From positions 59,965-123,964 of the forward strand of contig WNNJ02000424.1 in the NCBI GenBank assembly GCA_012934845.2: DNA of 64,000 nucleotides. Direction: 5' to 3'. Positions within the stretch are counted from its first letter, which is position 1; each line of letters opens with the position of its first letter. The notes under the pieces were generated by a model, which saw nothing but the letters and a program-made list of their open reading frames with translations, was not told the DNA's origin and searched no databases. Shown here piece after piece: positions 12,011-24,271 of the stretch. This DNA is from Pomphorhynchus laevis (lineage: Eukaryota; Acanthocephala; Palaeacanthocephala; Echinorhynchida; Pomphorhynchidae). The translations under genes were made by a program, and so were the position numbers.

Positions 12011-13412
12011 GCGTTAAATCATTTTCACTGCATTAGTGAAAAATTACAAAAATTTTATAAAAAATTAAAAATTTTTCCTAACGTACGTTTTGACGTATCG
12101 TTATCGTATTTTTATTCACAACGTACATTTCGACGTATTGTAAAATAAGAGATTAACCATTCTTTAATTGCAAACTGTGTATAAAATTTTATTCAATAAG
12201 CAAAAATATTATATTAACACTCTACAAATGTTCATATTAAAATAAAAATATTATATAATAAATACTAAAACAAATATTGTCTGTTATTTATTAATCAATT
12301 CATAAATATAACTTTTATTTTAAATTTCAATTTTTCATTTTAACTTGATATAAATCATAAAAAATCTTATACAGTTATTGATTATTTATAATTATTTATT
12401 TTTTAATTATTTTAATTTTTTTAACCCATTAAAAAATAAATTAAAAAAATAATTAATTTATTTTTTAATTCCATCGAAATATAGAACTCTATATTAATCA
12501 GTTCCTCCTGATGATTTATATTTAATTTAAATTTCTAACTTGTAATTTTTTCTTTGTTTATTGCATTGCTATATAAACTTAAATATTTCCCCTTGCCAGT
12601 AGCATATGGGTTGATAAAAAAATCTTTCTCTCGTTTAATCTTTATCTTTATAATCCGTATTCTGATACATACATATGCTATTTATATACAATTCATATAA
12701 TTGATTTTTATTTTAAATTTAAATTTAAAATTTTAACTTATAAATTGTATAAACTCTTATATAATTGTTTATTATTTTTATTATAACAAACAGCAGCAAA
12801 TGAGCTACAAGCTCGTGTCGCTTACAAAAAAAAGCATAACATTTATTATTTAATTATTTAATTTTGATTTAGCATTGTTTTATCATTATATTAATATATA
12901 TTATATGAACATTAAATTAACATACTTGATAATCATTTATTATTTAATTATTTAATTTTGATTTAGCATTATTTTATCATTATCATTTCCAAAAAATAAC
13001 AATGAAGTTTATAATAAAATAGTTTATGTTATTACCTATTCGATTTTGCCGTGATATGATTATCAATATCATATCATTTGTATTGAATAAATTGATTATT
13101 TGTATTGAATAAAGCATTACATAATGCTTTATTCAATACAAATAAAGCGATATTTGTTCAAAGCATTAGATAAACATTATGTTTTTATGGCTTTTATCAT
13201 TATTATTTTATTGTATAAAATCTTATATAATTATTTTTTATTTATAATAATTTCTTTATTTTTATTTATATATCGTATAAAATACGTAGATTCAGATTTC
13301 TGATCTGATTTATGGTCCGTCACTAAATAGTTGGTTTGTTTGGTACTCTTGTAAATATAACACCACACACAAGGCAAATACTTTCTAGTTTATCTATGTA
13401 CTTGACTATCTT
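12011..13412 (+). repeat. Cluster of PLE family A tail pieces
   Basis: No gene. Several pieces resemble the family A tail (about 12,290-12,420; 12,480-12,560; 12,660-12,790; 13,190-13,310), sharing AACTTGATATAAAT, AAATCTTATA and a TACGTAGATTCAG ending. Two near-identical pieces around 12,840-12,870 and 12,935-12,985 share TTATTTAATTATTTAATTTT. After the last tail (about 13,315-13,412) the sequence resembles 1,195-1,295 of the 5-kb unit. A 24-bp inverted repeat lies at 13,096-13,145. Confidence 0.5.
13096..13145. repeat. 24-bp perfect inverted repeat, 2-nt spacer
   Basis: The left arm starts TTATTTGTATTGAATAAAGC (13,096-13,119) and the right arm (13,122-13,145) is its exact complement, with CA between. 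A further direct copy of ATTTGTATTGAATAAA precedes it at about 13,077. It could fold as a long hairpin or cruciform. No element ends or target duplications were recognised. Confidence 0.75.
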
Positions 13413-13702
13413 TTATCGATGATTAATATTATCGATGATTAGTTTTATCGATGATTGATATAATCGATTATCAATCTTATCGATGCTTATTCTTATCAAT
13501 GATTAATTTTATCGATGATTAATATTATTGATGATTGATTTTATCGATTATTAATGTGATCAATGATTAAGATTATCAATGATTTTTCTTATCAATTATT
13601 AATTTTATCGATGATTAATATTATCGATGATTGATATTATCAATGATTAATGCGATCGATGAATAAGATTATCGATGATTAAGATGATTATCGGTGATTA
13701 AG
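13413..13702. repeat. 16-bp minisatellite, about 18 units
   Basis: Consecutive 16-mers follow the consensus TTATCGATGATTAATA with substitutions but almost no length change until the last unit. Most units keep an ATCGAT or ATCAAT core. The array lies between a LINE-like stretch and the resumption of the second 5-kb unit. Confidence 0.85.
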
Positions 13703-13805
13703 AAAATTTATTGAAGCCACTTCCCCTTTTGGCTTTGGAAAAATAAACATCGATAGTAACAGATAGTAATGAATAGTCATTACGGAATTCATTGATTCAT
13801 TGATC

Positions 13806-16560
13806 TAAAGTTTAAATATTCTTAAGTCTTCTCTGTGATGAATAATTTTTTAACATAAATTTTGACCTATTTGTTCTTTATCCCAATTCTGAAATTTTAT
13901 CTGAAATCAATAATAATTTTTATACCATCATAAATGAGGGATTACTTCTGTTTCAAACTTTTTACGTAGTCCAAGAAGCTATTTGAACTAAATTAACATA
14001 TTATGCTGACACTTTAAATAACTAAAAGATGCTACACAAATGCCTTATTTTAGATTGTATTAGCACATCGGTAGGCATATCCTCCGAAAAAAATTGGTCA
14101 AAAATATAAAGGATATTCGTCCAATCACAATTTCCAATCCTCTATTAACGAAGGCTAAAAGAGTTTTGGCATTGAAAGTCTCTGAATTTTATAAACGCAA
14201 AATCTTATTAACAAAATAATTTTCGGTTTTAGGAAAAGAAAAAGCACTATTTGTGCAGTACGAGATTTACAAATGTTTTATAATAAATATAATTGCTCTT
14301 GGATACTTTATTCTCTAGATATTTCAGCAGCTTTTGATAATATTACTTAAGAAGACATTTTAAAAACATTGATAAGGGATAAAGTTCAAAGCAAAATAAT
14401 TAAGAGAATATGGGCTTGTCTCAAAGCCAGATATTTTTACATTGATGGATATTAAGATACAAAATATTACCTAACGCAATGTGTGCCGTGAAGATCTCCA
14501 TTATGTCCGATACGTTATGTAATTACTACAAGACACATCTTAAGCAAGATATGTGATAAATTTGTGCTTGAAGTAATTTAAGCTGACGACATTTCTTTGA
14601 TCTTTCTAAAAACCAAAAAGATGGCTGCAAAGGAAAAGTGTATGGAGAAATGTAAGACCGTCATTGACAAAATATGACATCGCCTTTTACGTTTAGTTTT
14701 AAATTTTAACATGACTAAATTTAAATACATTACAAGAAAATTCAAACACAAAAGTGAATTTAATAGATTTGGTGTAACAACTCACAGAAAATATTGCAGG
14801 AAAGTAAAAATTTAGGCTCGACTTTTACTCCATCATTATCGAATAAGTCGGATATGAACGCATAAAACATCATTAAAATTTCTATTAGTTTTTCACCGAG
14901 CCTTGAAACATAATATATCATCAAGAAGATTATACATTGTTTTAAGTAAATTTATTCTTTCGGGTTTATACTTCTATTTAAGGAATAGGCCACCAGAACA
15001 ACATTGCACCTCTTTTGACTGTGTAATAAAAATGTTTAAAACAAACAAAATTACTAGTAGTAGCATGAACAAAAACATGTTCACAAAATATATCAAAATT
15101 TATTATAAAAAAATTATAAGTAGTTTATGAAATTAAAAAAATCAAAATATTCAGTGAAAATTTTAATTTTAACTACGTCAGTTATTTCATTATTGATTGC
15201 AATTTATTTTGGTTTAATACAAATTATTAATATTATCTTTTTGCGTACACTATGTATTGCATCAATCCCATGAAAGAATTCGAGCTTTAAATTTGAAGAA
15301 AATGAAAGAAGATTCACAGATCAAAACCACAGAATATACAGCGCGTATTAAAAATCCCTTAGAATCTAGATATGACACTCTTAAGACAATTCATTATATA
15401 TCTTTTGAATGTTCTCTACTTTTTCAAAATTAATTGTTCTTGATAAATATTACTTAAAAACGTTTGAGAGATAAAATAACATACAGCAATTTCCAAGCAT
15501 AAAGTGTCCGATGATGATTTGCTTAATAATCCGAGAGGACAAACGATGACGATTTTATAATTTAGAAGAAAATATCAGTGTTACTCGTTTATGATAGTGA
15601 ATGTGGAATAACAGAGTTCTATGTGGAACTACGAGGACAATCAGGGTAACTACTTGATAATAAGAATAACAGTGTAGCAATACTCGTTTACACCAGTTTC
15701 TTCTGAATCGCTGGTCGCAATGCAAACACAAGTGACAGCATACTTGAGTCAGTTTGGTAACAATTTTGTCAAATTGGGATTAGTAACTGCTTTGTGTATT
15801 CGGTTCTTTGATTTTTGTACATACTAGGAATTTATTTTTTCCTAGGATGGATCCATCTTTATTAACTCCTCTTAGATTAGAGAAGTATGTCCTTAAAATA
15901 AACTGGCAATGCATGATATCAAAAGAATATTTTAATAAAAGCATTAAACGAAACTTTATTAACAAATATAAAATTGTGAAAACATTCAAGATAATCAGAT
16001 TTAACCGATCTAATGATATTATATCGTTTTTGACCCGGAAGTTAAAAATTTCACAACATTACAACTTTATTTTGCTGGTTTTACTTTAATAAAGGCTTAC
16101 TTATAATATAATTGTAATATAAAAAATTTGAGAGATATTAACATAAAGTAAGTTATACCTGAAAGAATTCGAGAATAAAATTTGAAGAAACGACAAAAAT
16201 TAGAAAAGTTTTTAAATACTTAGAAAACATTAGATTTTTTAACTTAATCAAATATGTCATCATTATAAATTGCAGTGTATTTTGATTTCTACAAATTATT
16301 ATTTTTTACATCGTATCTAAACGATACCTGTAAGAATTCGAGATTAAAATTTGAAGAAAACGAAAAGAAGACACAGAGTCAAACAGCCACAGAAGATTCC
16401 GTGCGAAACATAAAACTCCTGAGAACCTGGATATGACATTAATGTAGTAACCCTCTTAAAAATTTATTTGTGTATTTTTGGAATGTTTTCTACTTTTTCA
16501 AATAAATTTTTAAAAAACTGAAATTAGAGAGGTTTGTTAATAAAAAATTTTAAAAGCAGT
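13806..16560 (+). repeat. 5-kb mosaic tandem unit, copy 2, right part
   Basis: Homology to copy 1 resumes at the AAAGTTTAAATATTCTTAAG word. Two internal losses relative to copies 1 and 3 are visible, about 390 bp near 13,952 and about 240 bp near 14,077. From about 14,100 it follows copy 3 closely, at an offset of about 4,996, through the RT remnant and the tail with the GAATTCGAG blocks. Confidence 0.75.
14100..15130 (+). pseudogene. LINE reverse transcriptase remnant, copy 2
   Basis: This is the homologue of 3,050-4,075. It keeps the SLDISAAFDNI block near 14,315 in one frame (LDISAAFDN, with the catalytic aspartate) and an ADDISLIF block near 14,582 that matches the YxDD catalytic motif of RT. 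Frames are broken between the blocks. The 75-codon frame at 14,903-15,130 is identical to that at 19,899-20,126. It is a C-terminal stretch without known domains and carries RPPEQHCTSFDC. Confidence 0.65.
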
Positions 16561-19500
16561 ATTCCTTAAATATAAATAGTAGGAAATAAAACAATATACT
16601 TATAATAATAGATAATCATCCAAATATAAGGATCTACATAAAAATATATTTTAATGAGAAAATTTTGCTAGCACATTCGTTAATTTAGAAAAAAATACAA
16701 TATAAAATGCATAACTAATATTGCTGACTACATTTATATTAATATCAACATGAAAAAAATATTACCTAAAAAAATTTTGGTTTCTTATAAACATACAGTA
16801 AGTTTCTAATCATAAAGTGTCCAATGATGATTTGCTCAACAAGCACAGAGGACAAACCATGACGATTTAATAGTTTAGAATAAAATAGTAGCATAACTTA
16901 TTGACATTCTGTGGTCTGAAAGCCTAAGGTCAATCATCGCCCGACTTAATAATTAGAAGAAAGTTTAATTGATGATTGTTGATGCCAATTGATGTGCTCT
17001 GCTAAGCTCTAGAGTGCAGCGTATTTGCAACAATTTTAATAGATTAATGGCCCAGCTGAAAAACCATTGTAATTTTGAAAGATTTATGCAGCCAATATTT
17101 AGGTTGCAGAATGACAAGCTTATGTTGTTCGTTAAATTGTCAACTCATTTTTCAACGCCTTTCTGCTGATTTGCTATTATAATTTTTAACATTTGTAAAT
17201 AAAAATTATCACCTTTTATTAAGGTTGAATAAAATGAGTCGCCAATAAAGTATTGATTTATTTAGTACTTTGTAAACGTATCACAAAATATGGGTCGAAT
17301 TTTTTCTAGTTTAACTTTATACTTAACTATATTGAGTGTTGATTATTTTGAATTTTTGATAGATAAATACATTAAATAATTAATGCCTTCCGATGTAATT
17401 GTCAAAAATAAATAAAGTATTTAGTAATTGCTAACATTTAATTACTCGTGAAGATTTAAATTAATGACAAAATAAAAATTTAGAATAGACAAAAAATATA
17501 AATAGAAAATAAACAAAAGTATTTTTTTAAGAAATACAATAAATATTGTCTACTTAAATAATCAGAAGATATATAGACATCATAAAATAATGCTTTATAT
17601 ACTTTAATAAACAGTTTTTAATATATAATATATTAGAACAAGTTTAAATGAAAATGAAAGTAACAAACAATTATAAAAAGAAAAATCAAATTAATGAAGA
17701 TATGTCTATATTATAGACATATAGATATGTCATTATATTATATCATTACATTATTATGTTTATATTATAGACATAATAAAGATATATCAACTCCAGTAGC
17801 ATCTCAGGTCAACCGATACAACACTCCACTTCTATTATAAATGCTCCCACCTATCTTAATTCTCAATTGATCACCCTTGTCATTCCCATTCTACCTGCTC
17901 TTATGCCTCTTCCCCTACCATCTCTGTTTGTCATCCACCTCTACGTAATCGTTTTCCTTAGATCGATCGTTGTAATAGCAAATCTAACCTTAACCTTCCG
18001 AATGTTGATGTATCTGATTCCGGTCTCGACATGCAACTATTCTTACTTATGATAATCCATCCGTCTTCAGTAATATCGCTTCTATAAATTTTATCCATTT
18101 AAACAATTTCACTAATACCATAGGCACTAATAGTTTAAATTAGTCAGTCGCATTGTATTTGTATGCCTCGTTTGATCGGTATCATTATCTTGAAGTTAAA
18201 AATCTACTAGGTTTCCATCTGGATAGTAAAAATTAAAAGTTTAAATATTCTCAAGTCTTCTCTGTAATGAATAATTTTTTAATATTAAATTTGATCCATT
18301 TTCTCTTTTTCCCAATTCTGAAAATTTATCTTAAATCAATAATAATTTTTATACCATCATAAATGAGGGATTACTTCTGTTCCTTAGAAAAATTAATATA
18401 ATCCAGCATAATAATTCTAACGACATTTTAGGTATCTTAGAGAATAATATTCTAGAAGGCATAAGTGCGTATTTATTGCAACCGACACTTTTTATAAAAG
18501 TAAAGATAGATAAACCGCAAGTATTCAAACATCAAAATAAAATAAAATTAAAAATGAAACAAAATTTATTAGATTAACGTGAAAATCTTGAAGAGGAGCG
18601 TAGGATTCAAACGTATATAGACATTCTGCTACATAAGTTAATCCTAACGAATGAAACAATGAAGTTTAAATGTTATAAACCATTTTCTAACATCTAGTGG
18701 AATACAGTACTTCATCGAAAATTCAGAACTTGGTAAACGGCATCATCTGTCGAATCTCATCAAACTTTTTACGTAGTCCAAGAAGCTATTATAACTAAAT
18801 TAACATATTACACTGACACTTTAAAGGACGAAAAGATGATACACAAATGTTTGATTTTAGATTGTATAAGCACATCGGTAGGCATCAATATCTCTTACAA
18901 TGGCATATTAGACGCATTTCCTCGTAATTCTGAAGTCTCTAGCAATACAGTGTCATGCCCTCCGGTTGCAATAAAACTTCTTAGCTTAAAGAATAAAATC
19001 AGAATAGCCAAGCATCTTGTAAATTGCTGACTGTCAGAGCATCTAAGCATTTGATGTGGCAAAATGATAATTTTACCAACAAATAAATTTGTCAATAATA
19101 AAAAGGATATTCGTCCAAACACATAATCCAACCCCCCTAAAAACGGAGTCTAAAAGAGTTCTGGCAATAAAGGTATCTACATTTTTTAAACGCAACAATC
19201 TTATTATCAATAAATTCTTCGGTTTTAGGCAAAGACAAAGCACAATTGATGCCGTACGAGATTTACAAATGTGTATTAATAAATAAAATTGTCCTTGGAT
19301 ACTTTATTCTCTAGATATTTCAGCAGCTTTTGATAATATAACTTAAGAGGAAATTTTAAAAACGTTGATACGGGATAAAGTTCCAAGCAACATAATTAAG
19401 AGAATATGGGCTTGTATCAAAGCTAGATATTTTTACATTGATGGATATTAAGATACAAAATATTACCTAACGCAATGTGTGCCGTGAAGATCTCCATTAT

Positions 19501-21004
19501 GTCCGATAGGTTATGTAATTACTACAAGACACATCTTAAGCAAGATATGTGATAAATTTGTGCTTGAAGTAATTTAAGCTGACGACATTTCTTTGATCTT
19601 TCTAAAAACCAAAAAGATGGCTGCAAAGGAAAAGTGTATGGAGAAATGTAAGACCGTCATTGACAAAATATGACATCGCCTTTTACGTTTAGTTTTAAAT
19701 TTTAACATGACTAAATTTAAATACATTACAAGAAAATTCAAACACAAAAGTGAATTTAATAGATTTGGTGTAACAACTCACAGAAAATATTGCAGGAAAG
19801 TAAAAATTTAGGCTCGACTTTTACTCCATCATTATCGAATAAGTCGGATATGAACACATAAAAAATCATTAAAATTTCTATTAGTTTTTCACCGAGCCTT
19901 GAAACATAATATATCATCAAGAAGATTATACATTGTTTTAAGTAAATTTATTCTTTCGGGTTTATACTTCTATTTAAGGAATAGGCCACCAGAACAACAT
20001 TGCACCTCTTTTGACTGTGTAATAAAAATGTTTAAAACAAACAAAATTACTAGTAGTAGCATGAACAAAAACATGTTCACAAAATATATCAAAATTTATT
20101 ATAAAAAAATTATAAGTAGTTTATGAAATTAAAAAAATCAAAATATTCAGTGAAAATTTTAATTTTAACTACGTCAGTTATTTCATTATTGATTGCAATT
20201 TATTTTGGTATAATACAAATTATTAATATTATCTTTTTGCGTACACTATGTATTGCATCAATCCCATGAAAGAATTCGAGCTTTAAATTTGAAAAAAATG
20301 AAAGAAGATTCACAGATAAAAACCACAGAATATACAGCGCGTATTAAAAATCCCTTAGAATCTAGATATGACACTCTTAAGACAATTCATTATATATCTT
20401 TTGAATGTTCCCTACTTTTTCAAAATTAATTGTTCATGATAAATATTACTTAAAAACGTTTGAGAGATAAAATAACATACAGCAAATTTCCAAGCATAAA
20501 GTGTCCGATGATGATTTGCTTAATAATCCGAGAGGACAAACTATGACGATTTTATAATTTAGAAGAAAATATCAGTGTTACTCGTTTATGATAGTGAATG
20601 TGGAATAACAGAGTTCTCTGTGGAACTACGAGGACAATTCAGGGTAACTACTTGATAATGAGGAATAAAAGTGTAGCAATACTCGTTCACACCAGTTGCT
20701 GCGGAATCGCTGGTCGCAGTACAAACTGAAGTGACAGCATACTTGAGTCAGTTTGGTAACAATTTTGTCAATTAGGGATTAGTAACTGCTTTGTGTATTC
20801 GGTTCTTTGATTTTTGTACATACTAGGAATTTATTTTTTCCTAGGATGGATCCATCTTTATTAACTCTTCTTAGATTAGAAAAGTATGTTGTTAAAACAA
20901 ACTGGTAATGCATGATATCAAAGGAATATTTTAATAAAAGCATTAAACGAAACTTTATTAACAAATATAGAATTGTGAAAACATTCAAGATAATCAGATT
21001 TAAA
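16561..21004 (+). repeat. 5-kb mosaic tandem unit, copy 3, truncated
   Basis: It starts with the same ATAAATAGTAGGAAATAAAA word as copies 1 and 2 and is colinear with copy 1 up to the AACATTCAAGATAATCAGAT word at about 20,985 (about 4,940 in copy 1). The last 500-600 bases of the unit are missing, and the sequence passes directly into the PLE at about 21,005. The tail includes the diverged second form of the 746-1,000 segment (about 20,480-20,800). Confidence 0.75.
18836..20126 (+). pseudogene. LINE reverse transcriptase remnant, copy 3
   Basis: This is the clearest of the three RT copies. Visible in order: FKRNN, then FFGFRQRQSTIDAV (about 19,215), then LYSLDISAAFDNI (about 19,305), then QCVP at the QGxP block, then ADDISLIFLK (about 19,578, catalytic aspartates), then a thumb-side stretch, then the 75-codon frame at 19,899-20,126. 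Stops and frame changes lie between blocks. The preceding open frame (18,836-19,030) contains SYNGILDAFPRNS and is homologous to 2,787-3,092. Block order supports a non-LTR RT; the exact clade is not determined. Confidence 0.7.
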
Positions 21005-23645
21005 CGATACCCATTACCCATTAGGATTGAATGAAGTGGTACAAGGAATTGGCAGAAATAGTATAATACTTAATAAACAACTATATTATAATAATCCGGT
21101 TAAACGCAAACCAAGAAGTCATGGTGATAAAAGGAATAGGAAAAATAGAGTTAAAAATATTAAAAAAGATATGTATATAAATGAACAATTAGAAATGTTA
21201 AAACAACTTTTAAGTGATAATAAGCTAAAAGATCTTTATGTAAATATAAGAAGTTTTTTTAAAGATATCATATGTTCAATAAATCAGGAATTAATTAACG
21301 ACTATGATAGGCTAAGTTGTATAATAGACAGTTATTGTAATACAAAATACTATAATCATACAATAAATGTAAATAATAACAATAGAAAATATACATTAAC
21401 CATAAACTTCATTAATAAATGTATAGATAACATAAATATAGCCGGACTTTTAAATAATTCTAAAAGTAAAGAAATAATAGGGTCAGATTTAAGTAAATAT
21501 ATTCCTAAAATAAGGTATAAACTCCTACCACCATTAGGACGAAAAATTTGTAATTATAATAAAGAATTAAAATCAATATGTAACGATAATATTAGAAACA
21601 TAATGGAAACAGAATGCAATTGTAAAAGTCTTAGTTTTGATAAAATAAATGAACATATATGTACCCATAATCTAGAATTAATTGAAAATTGTGAATTAAG
21701 AAAGCTGCTATCAAAAGGGTATAAATATAGATTAAATAATAACAACGACAAAAATAAAATTTACAATTCGTTATATAATAACTTAAATGATTACTTTAGT
21801 AAGCTGATTAATAGTGAAAGTTCGAATATATCTAAGATAAAAATTTGGAAAGATTATATATTTGATAAAATTAAAAATAAAATGAAAATAACAAAAAATT
21901 ATAAAAGGAAAGATAAAATTAATAAAGATATGTATAAAGAACTTACTAAATTAAAGGATAACTATATAATAACAACTATTGATAAAGCTAGTAATAACTT
22001 TGTCTTCATATGCAAAAAGCTTTATTATGATATACTAATGAAAGAGGTTAATTCTAATGATTTAAATGTAAATCCAACATATGAACGTAGTGAGTTGAGT
22101 TTAGAAACAATTATTACAAGTCACTGTTCTATAATGGATAAAAAGGGTATAAAGGTTGAATTAGATAATAAAACTATACCTATATTATATTGGAATCCAA
22201 AATTACATAAAAATCCAATAAAACCTAGGTTCATATGTAGTGCGTTTAAATGTACATTAAAACCACTTTCTGTCTATATATGAATAAAATATTTAAAGTA
22301 TTTAAAGCAAACTTTAAAAATATTGCAAGGTAATCGAAATTAATACTGGTATAAAACACTTTTTCAGTATTAATTCTACAAAAGAATTTTTAGAACAAAC
22401 AAAAGGAATAAATTTTCAAAATATAAATACATACGATTTTAGTACTCTTTATACAAATCTAGGTTTAGTAGATATTAAAGAAGCGTTAGTAAAATTAATT
22501 AATCTTATATTCGGAAAAAGATATACATATATATGTTATAATAATTATAACGCCTATCTAACAAAAATTAAACCATCAAATAAATATAAATATATGGATA
22601 AAATTGAATTAATAGAATCCTTAAATATTTTGATAAATCAAAATTATTTAAAAGTAGGGACATCTATATTTAGACAAGTAAAAGGTGTTCCAATGGGTGG
22701 TAATAGTAGCCCAATTATAGCTGACTTGTTTTTAAGCTTTATAGAATATGAATTTGTTCATAACTGTGTAAAAACTAAATCTAAACAATATAAATATATG
22801 AAATATATGTTTCGATACATTGATGATATATGTGTATTTAATTCTAATAATTTTTATTCAATTAGTAAGCACATTTATCCAGAAAGCCTTATTCTTAACA
22901 AAACCAATATTAATGATAAAGAAGGTGTATATCTAGATATGAACATTAAATTAACATTAACTAAAACTACTATTAATTTATATCGTAAAGATGACATATT
23001 TAAATTTACAAGAAACATATTTTTGCATGAGCATTCATGCATACCATATAATATAAAATATAATACATTAAATAATGAAATTTTAAGAATTGCAACAATA
23101 TGTAATGATATTGGCTTTCTTAAAAATCATTTAAATAATTTAATAGATACATATTTTAAACTAGGTTACTATAAAAATAACATCAAGCAGAAAATAGTAA
23201 AATATATAAATCAACACAATAATATAAAGAATAAATTTAAACTCTTAAGTGGCAAATTTTTATGGATGGATAATAAATAATATACTTTGCATTAGAATAA
23301 GATACTAGATAGTTATTTCAGAGGAAATACATCATTAGCATGTATTTGGCCCCGCTGCTATGTTGGGTAGAGGAGTTAGGGGCCGAAACCTGATAGCATA
23401 GCAGTTCCTCCTGATGACCTCTAATTCTTATTCTGATACAACGTCTGTTATCTATTAGTCAATTCATAAAAATGACTTTTATTTTAAATTTTATTTTTTA
23501 TTTTTATTTTTATTTTTTAACTTGATTTAAATTATAGAAAATCTAAAAACAATTATTAATTTTATTATTTAATTATTAAATTTTGATTTAGCATTATTAT
23601 GTTTTGTTTATTTTATAATTATATAACAATACGTAGACTCAGTTA
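21005..23645 (+). mobile_element. Penelope-like element, family A, longest copy (probably Naiad type)
   Basis: The coding part (about 21,027-23,280) shows, in order, a PLGLN block followed by a basic RKPRSHG block, a CNC pair (CxC), a LRKLLSKGYKYR block, DKASNNFVFICKK, WNPKLHKNPIKPRFI, VKGVPMGGNSSPIIADLF and FRYIDDIC, the RT catalytic motif. This set is what I recall of metazoan Penelope-like RTs with an upstream GIY-YIG nuclease (Naiads). That nuclease is not present here: the copy starts right at the PLGLN block, against the LINE unit. After the frame come the structured 3' motif (23,318-23,414) and an AT-rich tail ending near ACGTAGACTCAG at about 23,640. It is broken, with about one or two breaks, and is the youngest-looking copy in the window. 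Confidence 0.75.
23318..23414 (+). other. Structured 3' motif of PLE family A (pseudoknot candidate)
   Basis: Outer stem: TCAGAGGAA (23,318-23,326) with TTCCTCCTGA (23,405-23,414, one bulged C). Small hairpin: ATACAT/ATGTAT (23,327-23,345). Inner stem: CTGCTATG (23,355-23,362) with CATAGCAG (23,397-23,404), stacked directly on the outer stem. Pseudoknot: GGCCCC (23,348-23,353) with GGGGCC (23,379-23,384) inside the inner loop. The loop also carries the constant GAAACCTGATAG. The same layout recurs at about 8,881 (-), 9,071 (-), 11,705 (+), 37,608 (-), 43,258 (+) and 59,745 (-), and in part at 1 (+). Known roles of such 3' structures include RT recognition or self-cleavage; which applies here is not known. 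Confidence 0.65.
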
Positions 23646-24271
23646 GCTGATTTAATATGTTCAAGTGCAAAGTTAAACTAGAAAGTATTTGACCTATTGT
23701 ATGGTGAAACATGTACAAAGGTATTTAAGAAATCAATTCTTTATTGCCCAATCATTTTGTTCAGCCTTTACAAACCGTTATATTTTTTATTTACAAATGT
23801 ATAAAAATATAATAGCAACTTAGCAGAAAAGTGTTGAAAAATCAAGTGACAATTTAACGAACAACAGACACTTGTACAGCACTAACCAAATTGTTGGCTG
23901 TAGAAGCCTGTTAGGAAAACACCGTTTACAAGCTGTGCGATAAATCTATGAGAATTACCGAGCATTGCCCTGCGCTAAAGTTGTCACGTTAGCTCAAGGC
24001 AATGCATAGCAACTGGTATTAACAAGCAACAAAATTTTCTTCTAATTATTAAGTCCGGACGATGATTGCCTATGGCTTTTTCAGAGACTAAATAACCTGC
24101 TACTCCAAAGAATATGCCAATGAAAAATGCTAATATCATTCTTTTAAACTACTGCATCGGCATGGTTTGTCCTCTGTGCTTATTGAGCAAATCATCATTA
24201 GACACTTTATGTTTGGAAACTTACTGATGTTGACCCACAATTCCATGAAACGATAACTAGATTATTATTGT
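23646..24271 (-). mobile_element. LINE segment downstream of ORF1, minus strand
   Basis: On the minus strand this stretch follows ORF1 and is homologous to plus-strand 740-1,300 of the 5-kb units (shared AAGTGTCTAATGATGATTTG-like and TTGTCACTTGATTTTTCAAC words). The 5-kb units are therefore probably derived in part from this LINE, minus its ORF1. The segment ends abruptly at the PLE tail near 23,645. A small open frame (23,984-24,139) lies within it. Confidence 0.6.
23984..24139 (-). CDS. Small hydrophobic ORF between LINE ORF1 and ORF2 positions
   Basis: 51 residues, ATG at 24,139 and TGA ending at 23,984. It starts MILAFFIGIFFGVAGYLVSE, which would form a membrane segment or signal anchor, followed by a charged stretch (NHRPDLIIRRK) and CCLLIPVAMHCLEL. 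It lies 132 bases past the ORF1 stop on the same strand. Homologous DNA in the 5-kb units (about 790-950, 5,805-5,965 and 16,855-17,010) is broken by stops but keeps parts such as LLIGIL. I recognise no family. It may be a decayed third frame or chance. Confidence 0.3.
   Translation of the reverse strand: MILAFFIGIFFGVAGYLVSEKAIGNHRPDLIIRRKFCCLLIPVAMHCLELT

Noticed and set aside
23348-23404. HDV-like ribozyme
   Set aside because: The strand order fits, but the P1.1 pairing, a P3 hairpin and the catalytic-C joining segment could not be found. Kept only as a topological remark.
23379-23420. Hammerhead ribozyme (CTGATGA and GAAA words present near the PLE 3' end, as reported for some PLEs)
   Set aside because: The words are in the order GAAA then CTGATGA, and the bases next to them do not form stem II in any permutation; CTGATGA is already used in the outer stem.
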